From NCBI GenBank assembly GCA_903907665.1, contig CAIVOW010000210.1, positions 1 to 9,249 on the forward strand: a stretch of 9,249 nt of DNA, written 5' to 3'. The notes under the pieces were generated by a model. It had not been told where the DNA came from. It made no database searches and was given only the letters and a program-made list of their open reading frames with translations. Numbering within the stretch: position 1 is the stretch's first letter; the number at the start of each line of letters is the position of its first letter. Made by a program: the position numbers and the translations under genes. The stretch comes from an uncultured Actinomycetes bacterium (GTDB taxonomy: Bacteria > Actinomycetota > Actinomycetes > Nanopelagicales > Nanopelagicaceae). Of this stretch, positions 1-6,572 are shown one piece after another.

Positions 1-678
1 CGCACCAAGTATTAGTGCAATTACCAAGACCCATTGCCGAGCAGGGAAATGCAAAACCGGCAATTTCGCAAAGAGTGCGATTGGAAGTGCGATTAAGGCA
101 CACATGCCATAACAGAACGATGTGTAAGTAGAGGTTGAGAGACTTTCTTGTGCTTTGGAGCCGATCAACATATATGCAGCGGCAAGTGCCGCACCAATAA
201 GTGCTGCAAGATCGCCAAGGAAACTATGGAAGCTGATTCGAATATCAATACCAGTAATTAAAAGTACGGATAAAAATGCAACAGCCATTCCACCCCAAGC
301 CCGCTTAGGGATTGTTCCGCCTTTAAAGCGGAGATAGATTGCCGTAAATATTGGCTGGACTGCAGTTAACGCAGTTCCAGCGGCCACGCTAGTAAATCTC
401 ATCGCTATAAAGAAACCCATGAAGTGCAGTGCCAAAAGGAAACCAGAAAAAATCGATATTTTGATTGCTGCTCGTTGTTTCTCGGTCTGCCACTCTCGTT
501 TTGCAATTGCAAAGGGCGCCATAATTATTGCACCGCCGAGGTTTCGCCAAAAAATCAAGGTTGGTACTGGCATCAAACTATTTGCGATAACTGGCCCTGA
601 AGTACCGATACCCAGAACACCAAGTGACATGAAGGCGATGTCTCTGCCAGCAGGCAGAGCGGTATGGTCTTTTGTCAT
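1..678 (-). CDS. EamA/DMT-family permease, partial (C-terminus beyond left edge)
   Basis: The reading frame opens at ATG 678 and stays open to base 1, giving 226 N-terminal residues (family proteins are usually about 290-310). It is strongly hydrophobic, with likely membrane helices near residues 14-34, 41-59, 75-92, 98-116, 127-143, 153-172, 187-205 and 216 onward. The first EamA repeat covers about 15-143 and the second starts near 153. Family-like features are FWRNLGGA at 43-50, ALHFMGFFIAMRFTSVAAGTA-type sequence at 83-103, and AVQPIFTAIYLR at 106-117. Drug/metabolite transporters export or import small metabolites across the inner membrane; the substrate cannot be read here. It starts 7 nt after the NRAMP stop, so it is probably the last visible member of the same transcript. 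No clear Shine-Dalgarno is seen, which fits translational coupling. The family assignment is from recognisable sequence; the function is unknown. Confidence 0.85.
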   Translation of the reverse strand, partial: MTKDHTALPAGRDIAFMSLGVLGIGTSGPVIANSLMPVPTLIFWRNLGGAIIMAPFAIAKREWQTEKQRAAIKISIFSGFLLALHFMGFFIAMRFTSVAAGTALTAVQPIFTAIYLRFKGGTIPKRAWGGMAVAFLSVLLITGIDIRISFHSFLGDLAALIGAALAAAYMLIGSKAQESLSTSTYTSFCYGMCALIALPIALFAKLPVLHFPARQWVLVIALILGA

Positions 679-685
679 TAAATTG

Positions 686-1951
686 TCATTTAATAACGGT
701 GAACCAGAGCATGCAGCCGATCGCAAAGGCAACGATGGTAATGATGGTTGCATAAACTATCTTCATATTCTTGGTGGCAACAAATTCACCCATCAAGCGA
801 TTATCTTTTGCAATTCCATACATATAGATAAGTAATGGCAGTAGCAGCACGGCATTTATTACTTGAGAGACTACAAGGATTGTTATGAGTGGTGCACCAG
901 GAATCAGAATCAGCGCGGCACTTAGCGCAGTAATGGCACCAAATGTCGCATAAAATAGCGGTGCTTCAGAGGGTGAATCATCTAATGCAGCTGGGCGTCC
1001 CGTTAAATCACTTACTGAGTATGCGGTAGATAATGGAAGAATTGAAGCGGCAAGAAGTGCGGCACCGATAAGCCCAAATGCAAAGAGATCTTTGGCAAGT
1101 GTTCCGGCAAGTGGTTTTAGTGCAGCAGCAGCATCGGAAGCGTCGTTGATGGTGATGCCCTGCTTATTTAATGTCGCTGCACAGGTAACAATTACAAAGA
1201 AGCCAATAATTCCAGTTAGTAACGAGCCGGTCCAAACATCTACTCGCAATAATTTTAAATCATCACGTGTCAGGCGCTTATCGACTGCGTAAGATTGAAT
1301 GAAAGCTAGACCCCAAGGCGCGAGTGTCGTTCCAAGTGTTGCCGTCGCGATATAAATGGCATCATGCGTAAAGGGCATTGTTGGCGTAACAACGCCTTTA
1401 AAAGCTTGACCCCAATCAGGGTGGGCAAGGAAGCCCGCAATTATGTAGGCAAAGAAGACACCTGAAACTATAAAGAAAACTTTTTCAACGCGAGAAAAAG
1501 AACCGCGAAGTACGAGGAATGAAACTAATAGTGCAGCAAGCGGCACCGAAATGTATCTACTCCAGCCAAATAATTGTCCAGCGGCAGCGATTCCAGCAAA
1601 CTCGGCAGTCATTGTTCCGACGTTAGCAATGATTAGCGCACTGGCGCTTAGCGTTCCAGCACGTGCACCATATTTTTGGCGAACCAAACCAATCATTCCT
1701 TGACGAGTAACAACACCAATACGCGCGCCCAAATCTTGAAAAACAATTAGCGCAATTGTTGAGGCAACAAGTACCCAAAGCATTTGGTAACCATATTTTG
1801 CACCGAGCACCGAATAGGTTGTGATGCCTGCTGGATCATCATCAGATAGCCCGGCAATTACCCCAGGACCCATAACAGCAAGCAGCGCAGCAATTCGAAT
1901 TTTCTTCGGTGAAACTTGAGTCTTCTTTGTAGTTGCCTTAACTTCGCTCAT
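686..1951 (-). CDS. NRAMP (SLC11)-family divalent metal transporter, NRMT-like magnesium transporter candidate
   Basis: 421 residues with about 11 hydrophobic helices after a short basic N-terminus (residues 1-19), the length and architecture of bacterial NRAMP/MntH proteins. Helix 1 carries DDDPAGITTYS (37-47), aligning with the canonical DPGN metal-site motif: Asp39 and Pro40 are kept and the Asn position is Gly42. Helix 6 carries LGTTLAPWGLAF (206-217), where the canonical MPH motif has become APW, so the metal-binding Met is Ala211. Established knowledge: loss of the Met and Asn ligands is the reported signature of NRAMP-related magnesium transporters, which carry hydrated Mg2+ and Mn2+. 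The ATG at 1951 overlaps the TGA of the upstream MgtE-N/CBS gene (TGATG), so the two are translationally coupled, with a GCGGGG stretch upstream. Family membership is confident; magnesium as substrate is inference from the motifs and the neighbour. A broad divalent-metal importer is the alternative. Confidence 0.9.
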   Translation of the reverse strand: MSEVKATTKKTQVSPKKIRIAALLAVMGPGVIAGLSDDDPAGITTYSVLGAKYGYQMLWVLVASTIALIVFQDLGARIGVVTRQGMIGLVRQKYGARAGTLSASALIIANVGTMTAEFAGIAAAGQLFGWSRYISVPLAALLVSFLVLRGSFSRVEKVFFIVSGVFFAYIIAGFLAHPDWGQAFKGVVTPTMPFTHDAIYIATATLGTTLAPWGLAFIQSYAVDKRLTRDDLKLLRVDVWTGSLLTGIIGFFVIVTCAATLNKQGITINDASDAAAALKPLAGTLAKDLFAFGLIGAALLAASILPLSTAYSVSDLTGRPAALDDSPSEAPLFYATFGAITALSAALILIPGAPLITILVVSQVINAVLLLPLLIYMYGIAKDNRLMGEFVATKNMKIVYATIITIVAFAIGCMLWFTVIK

Positions 1952-3288
1952 CAGAATGCCCCGCTTCCTTGAGCAAAGCCATGGTTTTCATCATCTGAAG
2001 TTAGTGCATCCACCAAGTCATCAGCCAATATTCGACCGACTGGTTTGTTCTTTTCATCAACGACAATAATCGATGAACCACGGTTATTTGCGAACTCTTC
2101 TATCACTTCCTTTAGGCGGGTATTACTGTTAATTGCCGTTGGAAATGGTGGTCCAATAAGTGTTGATAGTTCGGCGTTGGACTTTGCTGCAATGAGTTCG
2201 ATAATTTGAATGTGATCCAAGAGTTTACCTTTGGCTTCAACAACAACGACTCCGTCTGAAATGTCACGCTCTCGATTCTCAACCAACAACTTTAGCGCAG
2301 CACCAACTGTGTCGGTTTCACGCGTTACCAAAATGTGGGTTGTCATAATTCCGCCAGCGAGCGTTTCATCAAAAGAAACTAGTTTGCGCAGTTGGGTTGC
2401 AATCTTGGAATCCATTTCCGCAAAGATGCTCTCTCTGTGATCCACATCTAAATCACGTAAAACTTCAGCTGATTCATCTGGTTCCATGCGAGCAATCAAT
2501 TCAGCTGCGCGCTGTGAAGGTAGACCGCGAAGCAAGCCTTGCAATTCGTCATCTTCCATTTCTTCAAGGGCATCTGCAGCAAGATCGGGATCCAATAGTT
2601 CGATCAATGCACCTTGTTCACGGCCAGCTAGATCTTCGATTAAATCTGCCAAGTCCGCAGGTCGAAGCTGGCTTAGCGCAGCTCGCGATTCTGAGGAGCG
2701 CACTACGCCAGTTCCATCTGCAAGAGATGCAACGGCTGCCCAATCAACTACATGTTCTGGGGTTGGCCGGCGACTTAACGAGCCGGGAAAGATTCTACGA
2801 ACGAAGGAACGAAATGAAATATCTACGCCAACAACTCGAATTTCGCGATCAAGTGGTGCTAAATATAAATCTGAAGAGCGCACAACACGCAGACCATTAA
2901 CATCAACAATTTGGTGATCTAGGACGTCAGCGTCCAAGAGTGATTCGCCCGGGCGCCGCTTGTATTCTTCGAGATTTACTCGCATTGAAGAGAGTCGAAT
3001 TTCATCGTGGGTTAATTTAGAAATACTGGCACCATCAATAAACGAAGTGCTGTTTCCAACTTTAACAATTAGACCAGAGACTGGTGGATAAGTTGTTTCA
3101 CCATGGCGAACGACGATGTCAACCAATTTACCAATATCTCGTCCGGTCTCATCTCGAACTGGTCTTCCGATCAAGCCAGCTACGGAAACGAGAGCGCTGC
3201 GAATATTTTTACGTTCTAATACCGAATCGCCTCGTCCGGTGATTCGTTTGGCCACCGTATTAATTCCGGTTACTGGTGGCGTTTTCAT
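1951..3288 (-). CDS. PRC-barrel + MgtE N-terminal domain + CBS protein (magnesium-sensor-like, no membrane part)
   Basis: 445 residues from ATG 3288; an in-frame TTG at 3294 would add two residues and neither start has a strong ribosome site. Domains, numbered from the TTG: a PRC-barrel at about 38-100 (LIGRPVRDETGRDIGKLVDI), a second PRC-like stretch at about 125-165, a leucine- and acid-rich helical MgtE_N superhelix at about 205-315 (LRPADLADLIEDL, EEMEDDELQGLL, RMEPDESAEVLRDL), and a CBS pair at about 318-430 starting at GGIMTTHILV. The protein ends in an acidic hydrophilic tail and has no transmembrane helix. In full MgtE channels the N and CBS domains bind Mg2+ and gate the pore; here the pore domain is absent. 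It follows mrp by 9 nt and overlaps the NRAMP gene start. In several actinobacteria a similar soluble MgtE-N protein lies near mrp, often with a DUF1003 gene, which is not seen here. A regulatory or sensor role is inferred. Confidence 0.88.
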   Translation of the reverse strand: MKTPPVTGINTVAKRITGRGDSVLERKNIRSALVSVAGLIGRPVRDETGRDIGKLVDIVVRHGETTYPPVSGLIVKVGNSTSFIDGASISKLTHDEIRLSSMRVNLEEYKRRPGESLLDADVLDHQIVDVNGLRVVRSSDLYLAPLDREIRVVGVDISFRSFVRRIFPGSLSRRPTPEHVVDWAAVASLADGTGVVRSSESRAALSQLRPADLADLIEDLAGREQGALIELLDPDLAADALEEMEDDELQGLLRGLPSQRAAELIARMEPDESAEVLRDLDVDHRESIFAEMDSKIATQLRKLVSFDETLAGGIMTTHILVTRETDTVGAALKLLVENRERDISDGVVVVEAKGKLLDHIQIIELIAAKSNAELSTLIGPPFPTAINSNTRLKEVIEEFANNRGSSIIVVDEKNKPVGRILADDLVDALTSDDENHGFAQGSGAF

Positions 3289-3297
3289 GGTCAAATC

Positions 3298-4422
3298 TTA
3301 GGCGAGACCAAGCCTTACGCCCACCAAAGACTTTGAACGGACCATTAATTTTTCTACTAATGCAGAAAAAGCTTCGCTCGCTGGGCTTGTTGGATCACCG
3401 ATGACTATCGGAGTACCAGCATCCCCACCCTCGCGAAGTGAACTATCAAACGGGATCGCCCCCAATAGTGGTACATCTGCGCCAACCAAACTAGATAATC
3501 TCTTTGATGTTTCCAATCCACCACCCGATCCAAAAATTGCGATCGGATCGCCACACTTAGAACACTTGCTATCTGACATATTTTCGATAACACCGATTAT
3601 GTGTTGCTTTAGTTGATGTGCAATTCGCCCGGCGCGCTCGGCAACTTCTGCTGCGGCAACTTGTGGCGTGGTGACAACAATAATCTCAGAAGCCGGAATT
3701 AATTGACCAAGTGAAATAGCTACATCGCCGGTCCCTGGCGGTAAATCTAAAAGAAGTAAATCAAGATCGCCCCAATAAGCATCACTTAGCAACTGCTCTA
3801 AAACTTTGTGCAACATCGGACCGCGAAATGCAACAGCATCTGAGCGTTCTGGTTTGAACATTTCCATCGATACAACTTTGACGCCGTAGGCTTCAACAGG
3901 AATAAATGTTTGATCAATTGCAGTAGGTCGTTCTCCCAAGATTCCCATAAGTCTTGGAACCGAGTGGCCATAGACATCAGCATCTAAAATTCCAACTCGA
4001 AGACCGCGCTTAGCGGCTGCTACGGCAAGGTTGACCGTGACTGAAGATTTTCCGACGCCGCCTTTTCCAGAAGCGATTCCTATGACTCTGGTCAGTGAGT
4101 TGGGCTGAGCAAAAGGGATAACTTTTTCAACGCCACCGTGCAACAACTTTTTAACTGCGCCGCGCTGTTCTTCATTCATCACACCAAAAACTAATTGAAC
4201 TGAGTCAACATCAGGAATTTTCGTAACGGCCGCCGAAATATCATTCTGTAAGCGATCGCGCATCGGGCAGCCAGAAATCGTTAACAGGATTTCTATATGT
4301 GCTACTCCGGCTTTGAATTCAACTGATTTGACCATTCCTAATTCTGGAAGGGGGCGGTGCAATTCGGGATCTGAAACCGTACCAAGCGCCGCATTAATGT
4401 CTTCAATTATTTTCGTGGTCAT
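3298..4422 (-). CDS. mrp: Iron-sulfur cluster carrier protein, Mrp/ApbC/NBP35-type P-loop ATPase
   Basis: 374 residues. The N-terminal MIP18/DUF59 domain (about 1-80) includes DPELHRPLPELGMV at 18-31 and the SGCP motif with Cys52. A ParA/MinD-like nucleotide-binding domain follows, with the deviant Walker A SGKGGVGKSS at 118-127, switch region DADVYGHSVPR at 147-157 and DLPPGTGD at 226-233. A CxxC pair at Cys287/Cys290 (CSKCGDP) is the family's bridging Fe-S ligand set. These proteins hold and transfer Fe-S clusters to target apoproteins in the cytosol, with ATP hydrolysis. The protein is full length for the actinobacterial form that includes the MIP18 domain. Its ATG overlaps the tatB stop (ATGA, 4419-4422), so expression is coupled to tatB. 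All key residues are present. Confidence 0.96.
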   Translation of the reverse strand: MTTKIIEDINAALGTVSDPELHRPLPELGMVKSVEFKAGVAHIEILLTISGCPMRDRLQNDISAAVTKIPDVDSVQLVFGVMNEEQRGAVKKLLHGGVEKVIPFAQPNSLTRVIGIASGKGGVGKSSVTVNLAVAAAKRGLRVGILDADVYGHSVPRLMGILGERPTAIDQTFIPVEAYGVKVVSMEMFKPERSDAVAFRGPMLHKVLEQLLSDAYWGDLDLLLLDLPPGTGDVAISLGQLIPASEIIVVTTPQVAAAEVAERAGRIAHQLKQHIIGVIENMSDSKCSKCGDPIAIFGSGGGLETSKRLSSLVGADVPLLGAIPFDSSLREGGDAGTPIVIGDPTSPASEAFSALVEKLMVRSKSLVGVRLGLA

Positions 4423-4724
4423 AGTAGATCCGGATCAATTTTCGCATTCTTACTTATTTCGCTGAGTTCTGCTGAAGGTTCGGCAAGAGCCTCGTTCAAG
4501 TGTTTCTTAATAAAAGTTTTTGGGTGTAGATCTGTAACTTGTAAATCCTCATAACCAGGCCCAAGATTTTCGCGCAGTTCTGCAGTTGCCGAGTTTGCTA
4601 GACCGCGAATTTTATTAAGGAATTTAGCTGCATCTCTCGAGAATTGTGGCAACTTATCTGGACCAATAAGAATTAGAGCAAGCAGGCCTAGCGTTAGAAA
4701 TTCACCACCACCGATACCAAACAT
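4419..4724 (-). CDS. tatB: Sec-independent (twin-arginine) translocase subunit TatB
   Basis: 101 residues with the TatA/B fold: a short N-terminal membrane helix (about 5-20) with Glu8, the typical TatB acidic residue, then the GP hinge at 21-22 (LIGPDKLPQFSRD), then an amphipathic helix (about 24-58) ending in LRENLGPGYEDL. That last segment resembles the LRE(D/N)xGPEFDDL stretch of actinobacterial TatB and favours TatB over TatA. TatB works with TatC in recognising twin-arginine signal peptides of folded cargo at the inner membrane. It begins 9 nt after the htrA stop; AAGG overlaps that TAA and sits 7 nt before the ATG, a plausible ribosome site. Its TGA overlaps the mrp start. The htrA-tatB-mrp order matches other actinobacteria. 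tatC and tatA are not in the window. Confidence 0.93.
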   Translation of the reverse strand: MFGIGGGEFLTLGLLALILIGPDKLPQFSRDAAKFLNKIRGLANSATAELRENLGPGYEDLQVTDLHPKTFIKKHLNEALAEPSAELSEISKNAKIDPDLL

Positions 4725-4733
4725 TTGATTACC

Positions 4734-5894
4734 TTAACGCTTTGCCGCTATAAGAACCAATGAAATCTCGTGTGACGTTGTACCACGTTTGAAACTAACT
4801 TTGATTCGATCGCCAACGTTATGCGAACGAACTGCAACGATTGCTTCATCAGATGAGTTGATTGCCTTGCCATCGATCCCGGTGATCACATCGCCGGGCT
4901 TTATGCCAGCACGTTCTGCTGGGCCACCTGCAAGGACACCGCCTTGCTGATTTGCAACAAGTGCGCCGACGCCGCGATAACTTGAATCAAGGGAGAGACC
5001 CATGATTGGATAAGTCGAAGTTCCAGTTTTGATTAATTGAGTTGCAGTTTTCTGCGCTTGATTAATTGGAATCGCAAAACCTAATCCGATCGAGCCGGAC
5101 TGCCCACCAAAGGATGATCCAAGCGAAGCGATCGCAGAGTTAACCCCAATTACCGCCCCAGACATATTTACTAATGGCCCACCTGAATTACCAGGATTTA
5201 TCGCAGCATCAGTTTGTAGCGCATTGATAAATGAACTTTCACCAGTTCCACCACCAGAAGTAACCGCACGATTCTTTGCGCTGATTATTCCGGATGTCAC
5301 AGTGCCAGCAAGCCCTAGAGGTGAACCAATTGCAATAACGCCATCACCTACCTGAATACCATCGCTGTTCCCAAGTTGTAGTGCTGGTGCATCAGTAACA
5401 TCAATTTTTATAACCGCTAGGTCATATGCCGCGTCTCTGCCAACAAGTTGGGCGTCATAGCTTTTTCCATTTGCCAAAATTACTTTTATCGAAGCAGCAG
5501 ATGAGGCAACAGTCGCTACCACGTGATTATTTGTCAGGATATAGCCATTATTTTGAATGAAAAAACCAGATCCAGTATCGCCACCAGTTTGTGTTTTAAC
5601 GCTTATGGAGACCACGGATGGTGAAACTCGTGCCGCAATTCCGGCAATTGAATCTGGCGCACGCTCGATGGTATTTGTTGTTGAAACCAAATTCGTTTTT
5701 GAATTAAGACTTATTGAAGAGTGGCCAATAATGCTGCCAATTACTCCTGCGATAACCGCCATAGCAATTGCGAGGTTAAACGAAATGCTCCGCGCGCCAA
5801 ACTTTTGATTACGGCTTTCCTGCGTCACCACTGGGTAATCGGAAATCCACCATGCGGTATCGGAAGCTGGTCGGCCAGGTAACTGCGAATCCAA
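4734..5894 (-). CDS. HtrA/DegP-type trypsin-like serine protease with PDZ domain, membrane-anchored
   Basis: 386 residues. A cytoplasmic N-terminus of about 38 residues precedes one membrane helix (about 39-58), a low-complexity linker to about 80, the protease domain (about 83-290) and one PDZ domain (about 297-380). The catalytic triad is visible: His124 in TNNHVV, Asp158 in AAYDLAVI and Ser237 in GNSGGP. The PDZ domain includes the GGPAERAGIKPGDVI segment at 323-337. The protein should act outside the membrane, degrading or processing misfolded exported proteins, as HtrA proteins do. The start is TTG at 5894, supported by AGGAG 7 nt upstream (5902-5906) and a 27-nt gap from the methyltransferase stop. 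In mycobacteria the equivalent htrA (Rv1223) follows sigE and rseA, which are missing at this place. Confidence 0.95.
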   Translation of the reverse strand: MDSQLPGRPASDTAWWISDYPVVTQESRNQKFGARSISFNLAIAMAVIAGVIGSIIGHSSISLNSKTNLVSTTNTIERAPDSIAGIAARVSPSVVSISVKTQTGGDTGSGFFIQNNGYILTNNHVVATVASSAASIKVILANGKSYDAQLVGRDAAYDLAVIKIDVTDAPALQLGNSDGIQVGDGVIAIGSPLGLAGTVTSGIISAKNRAVTSGGGTGESSFINALQTDAAINPGNSGGPLVNMSGAVIGVNSAIASLGSSFGGQSGSIGLGFAIPINQAQKTATQLIKTGTSTYPIMGLSLDSSYRGVGALVANQQGGVLAGGPAERAGIKPGDVITGIDGKAINSSDEAIVAVRSHNVGDRIKVSFKRGTTSHEISLVLIAAKR

Positions 5895-5901
5895 GTTAAA
5901 T

Positions 5902-5906
5902 CTCCT
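5902..5906 (-). promoter_or_regulatory. Shine-Dalgarno AGGAG deciding the htrA TTG start
   Basis: On the minus strand AGGAG lies 7 nt before TTG 5894. This is one of the clearest ribosome sites in the window and supports the non-ATG start of the serine protease. Confidence 0.75.
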
Positions 5907-5921
5907 AATTCACTTTAATAA

Positions 5922-6572
5922 CTAGATTTTACTGGCAATTAAGATTCCGCCGCCAATTGGAAGGACGCTAGAGCGCCACCTGCCATCCTCTTTTATTGCT
6001 TTAATGGAATCCCGACGGGCAATTGTGTCAAAGTCTCGCTGCGTTGGGTCAGCGACCTTTCCGCCAGCTAGTGCGTTATCAATTAGTAAAACACCGTTTT
6101 CCTTGAGAAGCCTGAAACTTTCCTGAACAACATCCACCATATCTTTGGGAGACCGAACGATCATCAAGTCATAGTTTGCATCCGCTAACTTGCCAACCAC
6201 ATCAATCACATTTCCCGTTATGAGGCGAAATCTTTGGGCCGATATTCCGGCTTCTTCAAAGATAGTTCGAGCACCGGAAGAATTTTCCCGTTCAGAGTCT
6301 ATGGAAGTTAACATGGAATCACTCGGCGAACTTCTAAAAGCCCAGAGTCCACTGACGCCAGATCCGGTTCCAATTTCAACAATTGATTTTGCTGAAATGA
6401 GTCCAGCGATAAAGGCAATTACCCCACCGCTCCCGACGGTTGGATCACTCGCACCAACTTCACTGCCATTCTTTCTTGCTTGTTGCATAAAGAAATCTTC
6501 GTGTGGAAAGCCTTCGGCAAAGGCCGACATATCTCCACGGTCAGCCGAGCTCATACCGCTCCCGTTACTCAT
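5922..6572 (-). CDS. SAM-dependent O-methyltransferase, COG4122 / Rv1220c-like
   Basis: 216 residues from ATG 6572, chosen because it makes an ATGA overlap with the pepA stop (6569-6571); an in-frame ATG at 6587 would give 221 residues and a 19-nt overlap. Numbering below is for 216 residues. A Rossmann methyltransferase fold is indicated by VEIGTGSGVSGLW (65-77), the SAM-binding glycine loop, and by Asp92 in TSIDSE, the usual ribose-binding acid. DNALAGGKVADP (165-176) matches the metal-binding Asp-Asn of class I catechol/caffeoyl-CoA methyltransferases. The first metal ligand is not conserved: where relatives have a VDADK-type motif, this protein has IVRSPK (138-143). Members methylate small molecules using SAM; the substrate is unknown, and the altered metal site makes activity uncertain. 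It lies between pepA and htrA, as its homologue sits near htrA in mycobacteria. Confidence 0.88.
   Translation of the reverse strand: MSNGSGMSSADRGDMSAFAEGFPHEDFFMQQARKNGSEVGASDPTVGSGGVIAFIAGLISAKSIVEIGTGSGVSGLWAFRSSPSDSMLTSIDSERENSSGARTIFEEAGISAQRFRLITGNVIDVVGKLADANYDLMIVRSPKDMVDVVQESFRLLKENGVLLIDNALAGGKVADPTQRDFDTIARRDSIKAIKEDGRWRSSVLPIGGGILIASKI

Noticed and set aside
419..835. 138-codon plus-strand open frame over the EamA/NRAMP junction
   Set aside because: It is antisense to two recognisable membrane-protein genes, has no family resemblance and no convincing ribosome site.
2397..2900. 167-codon plus-strand open frame opposite the MgtE-N gene
   Set aside because: Its composition (rich in Leu, Gln, His, Arg) shows no domain, and it lies wholly antisense to a confidently recognised gene with clear domains; it is a shadow frame.
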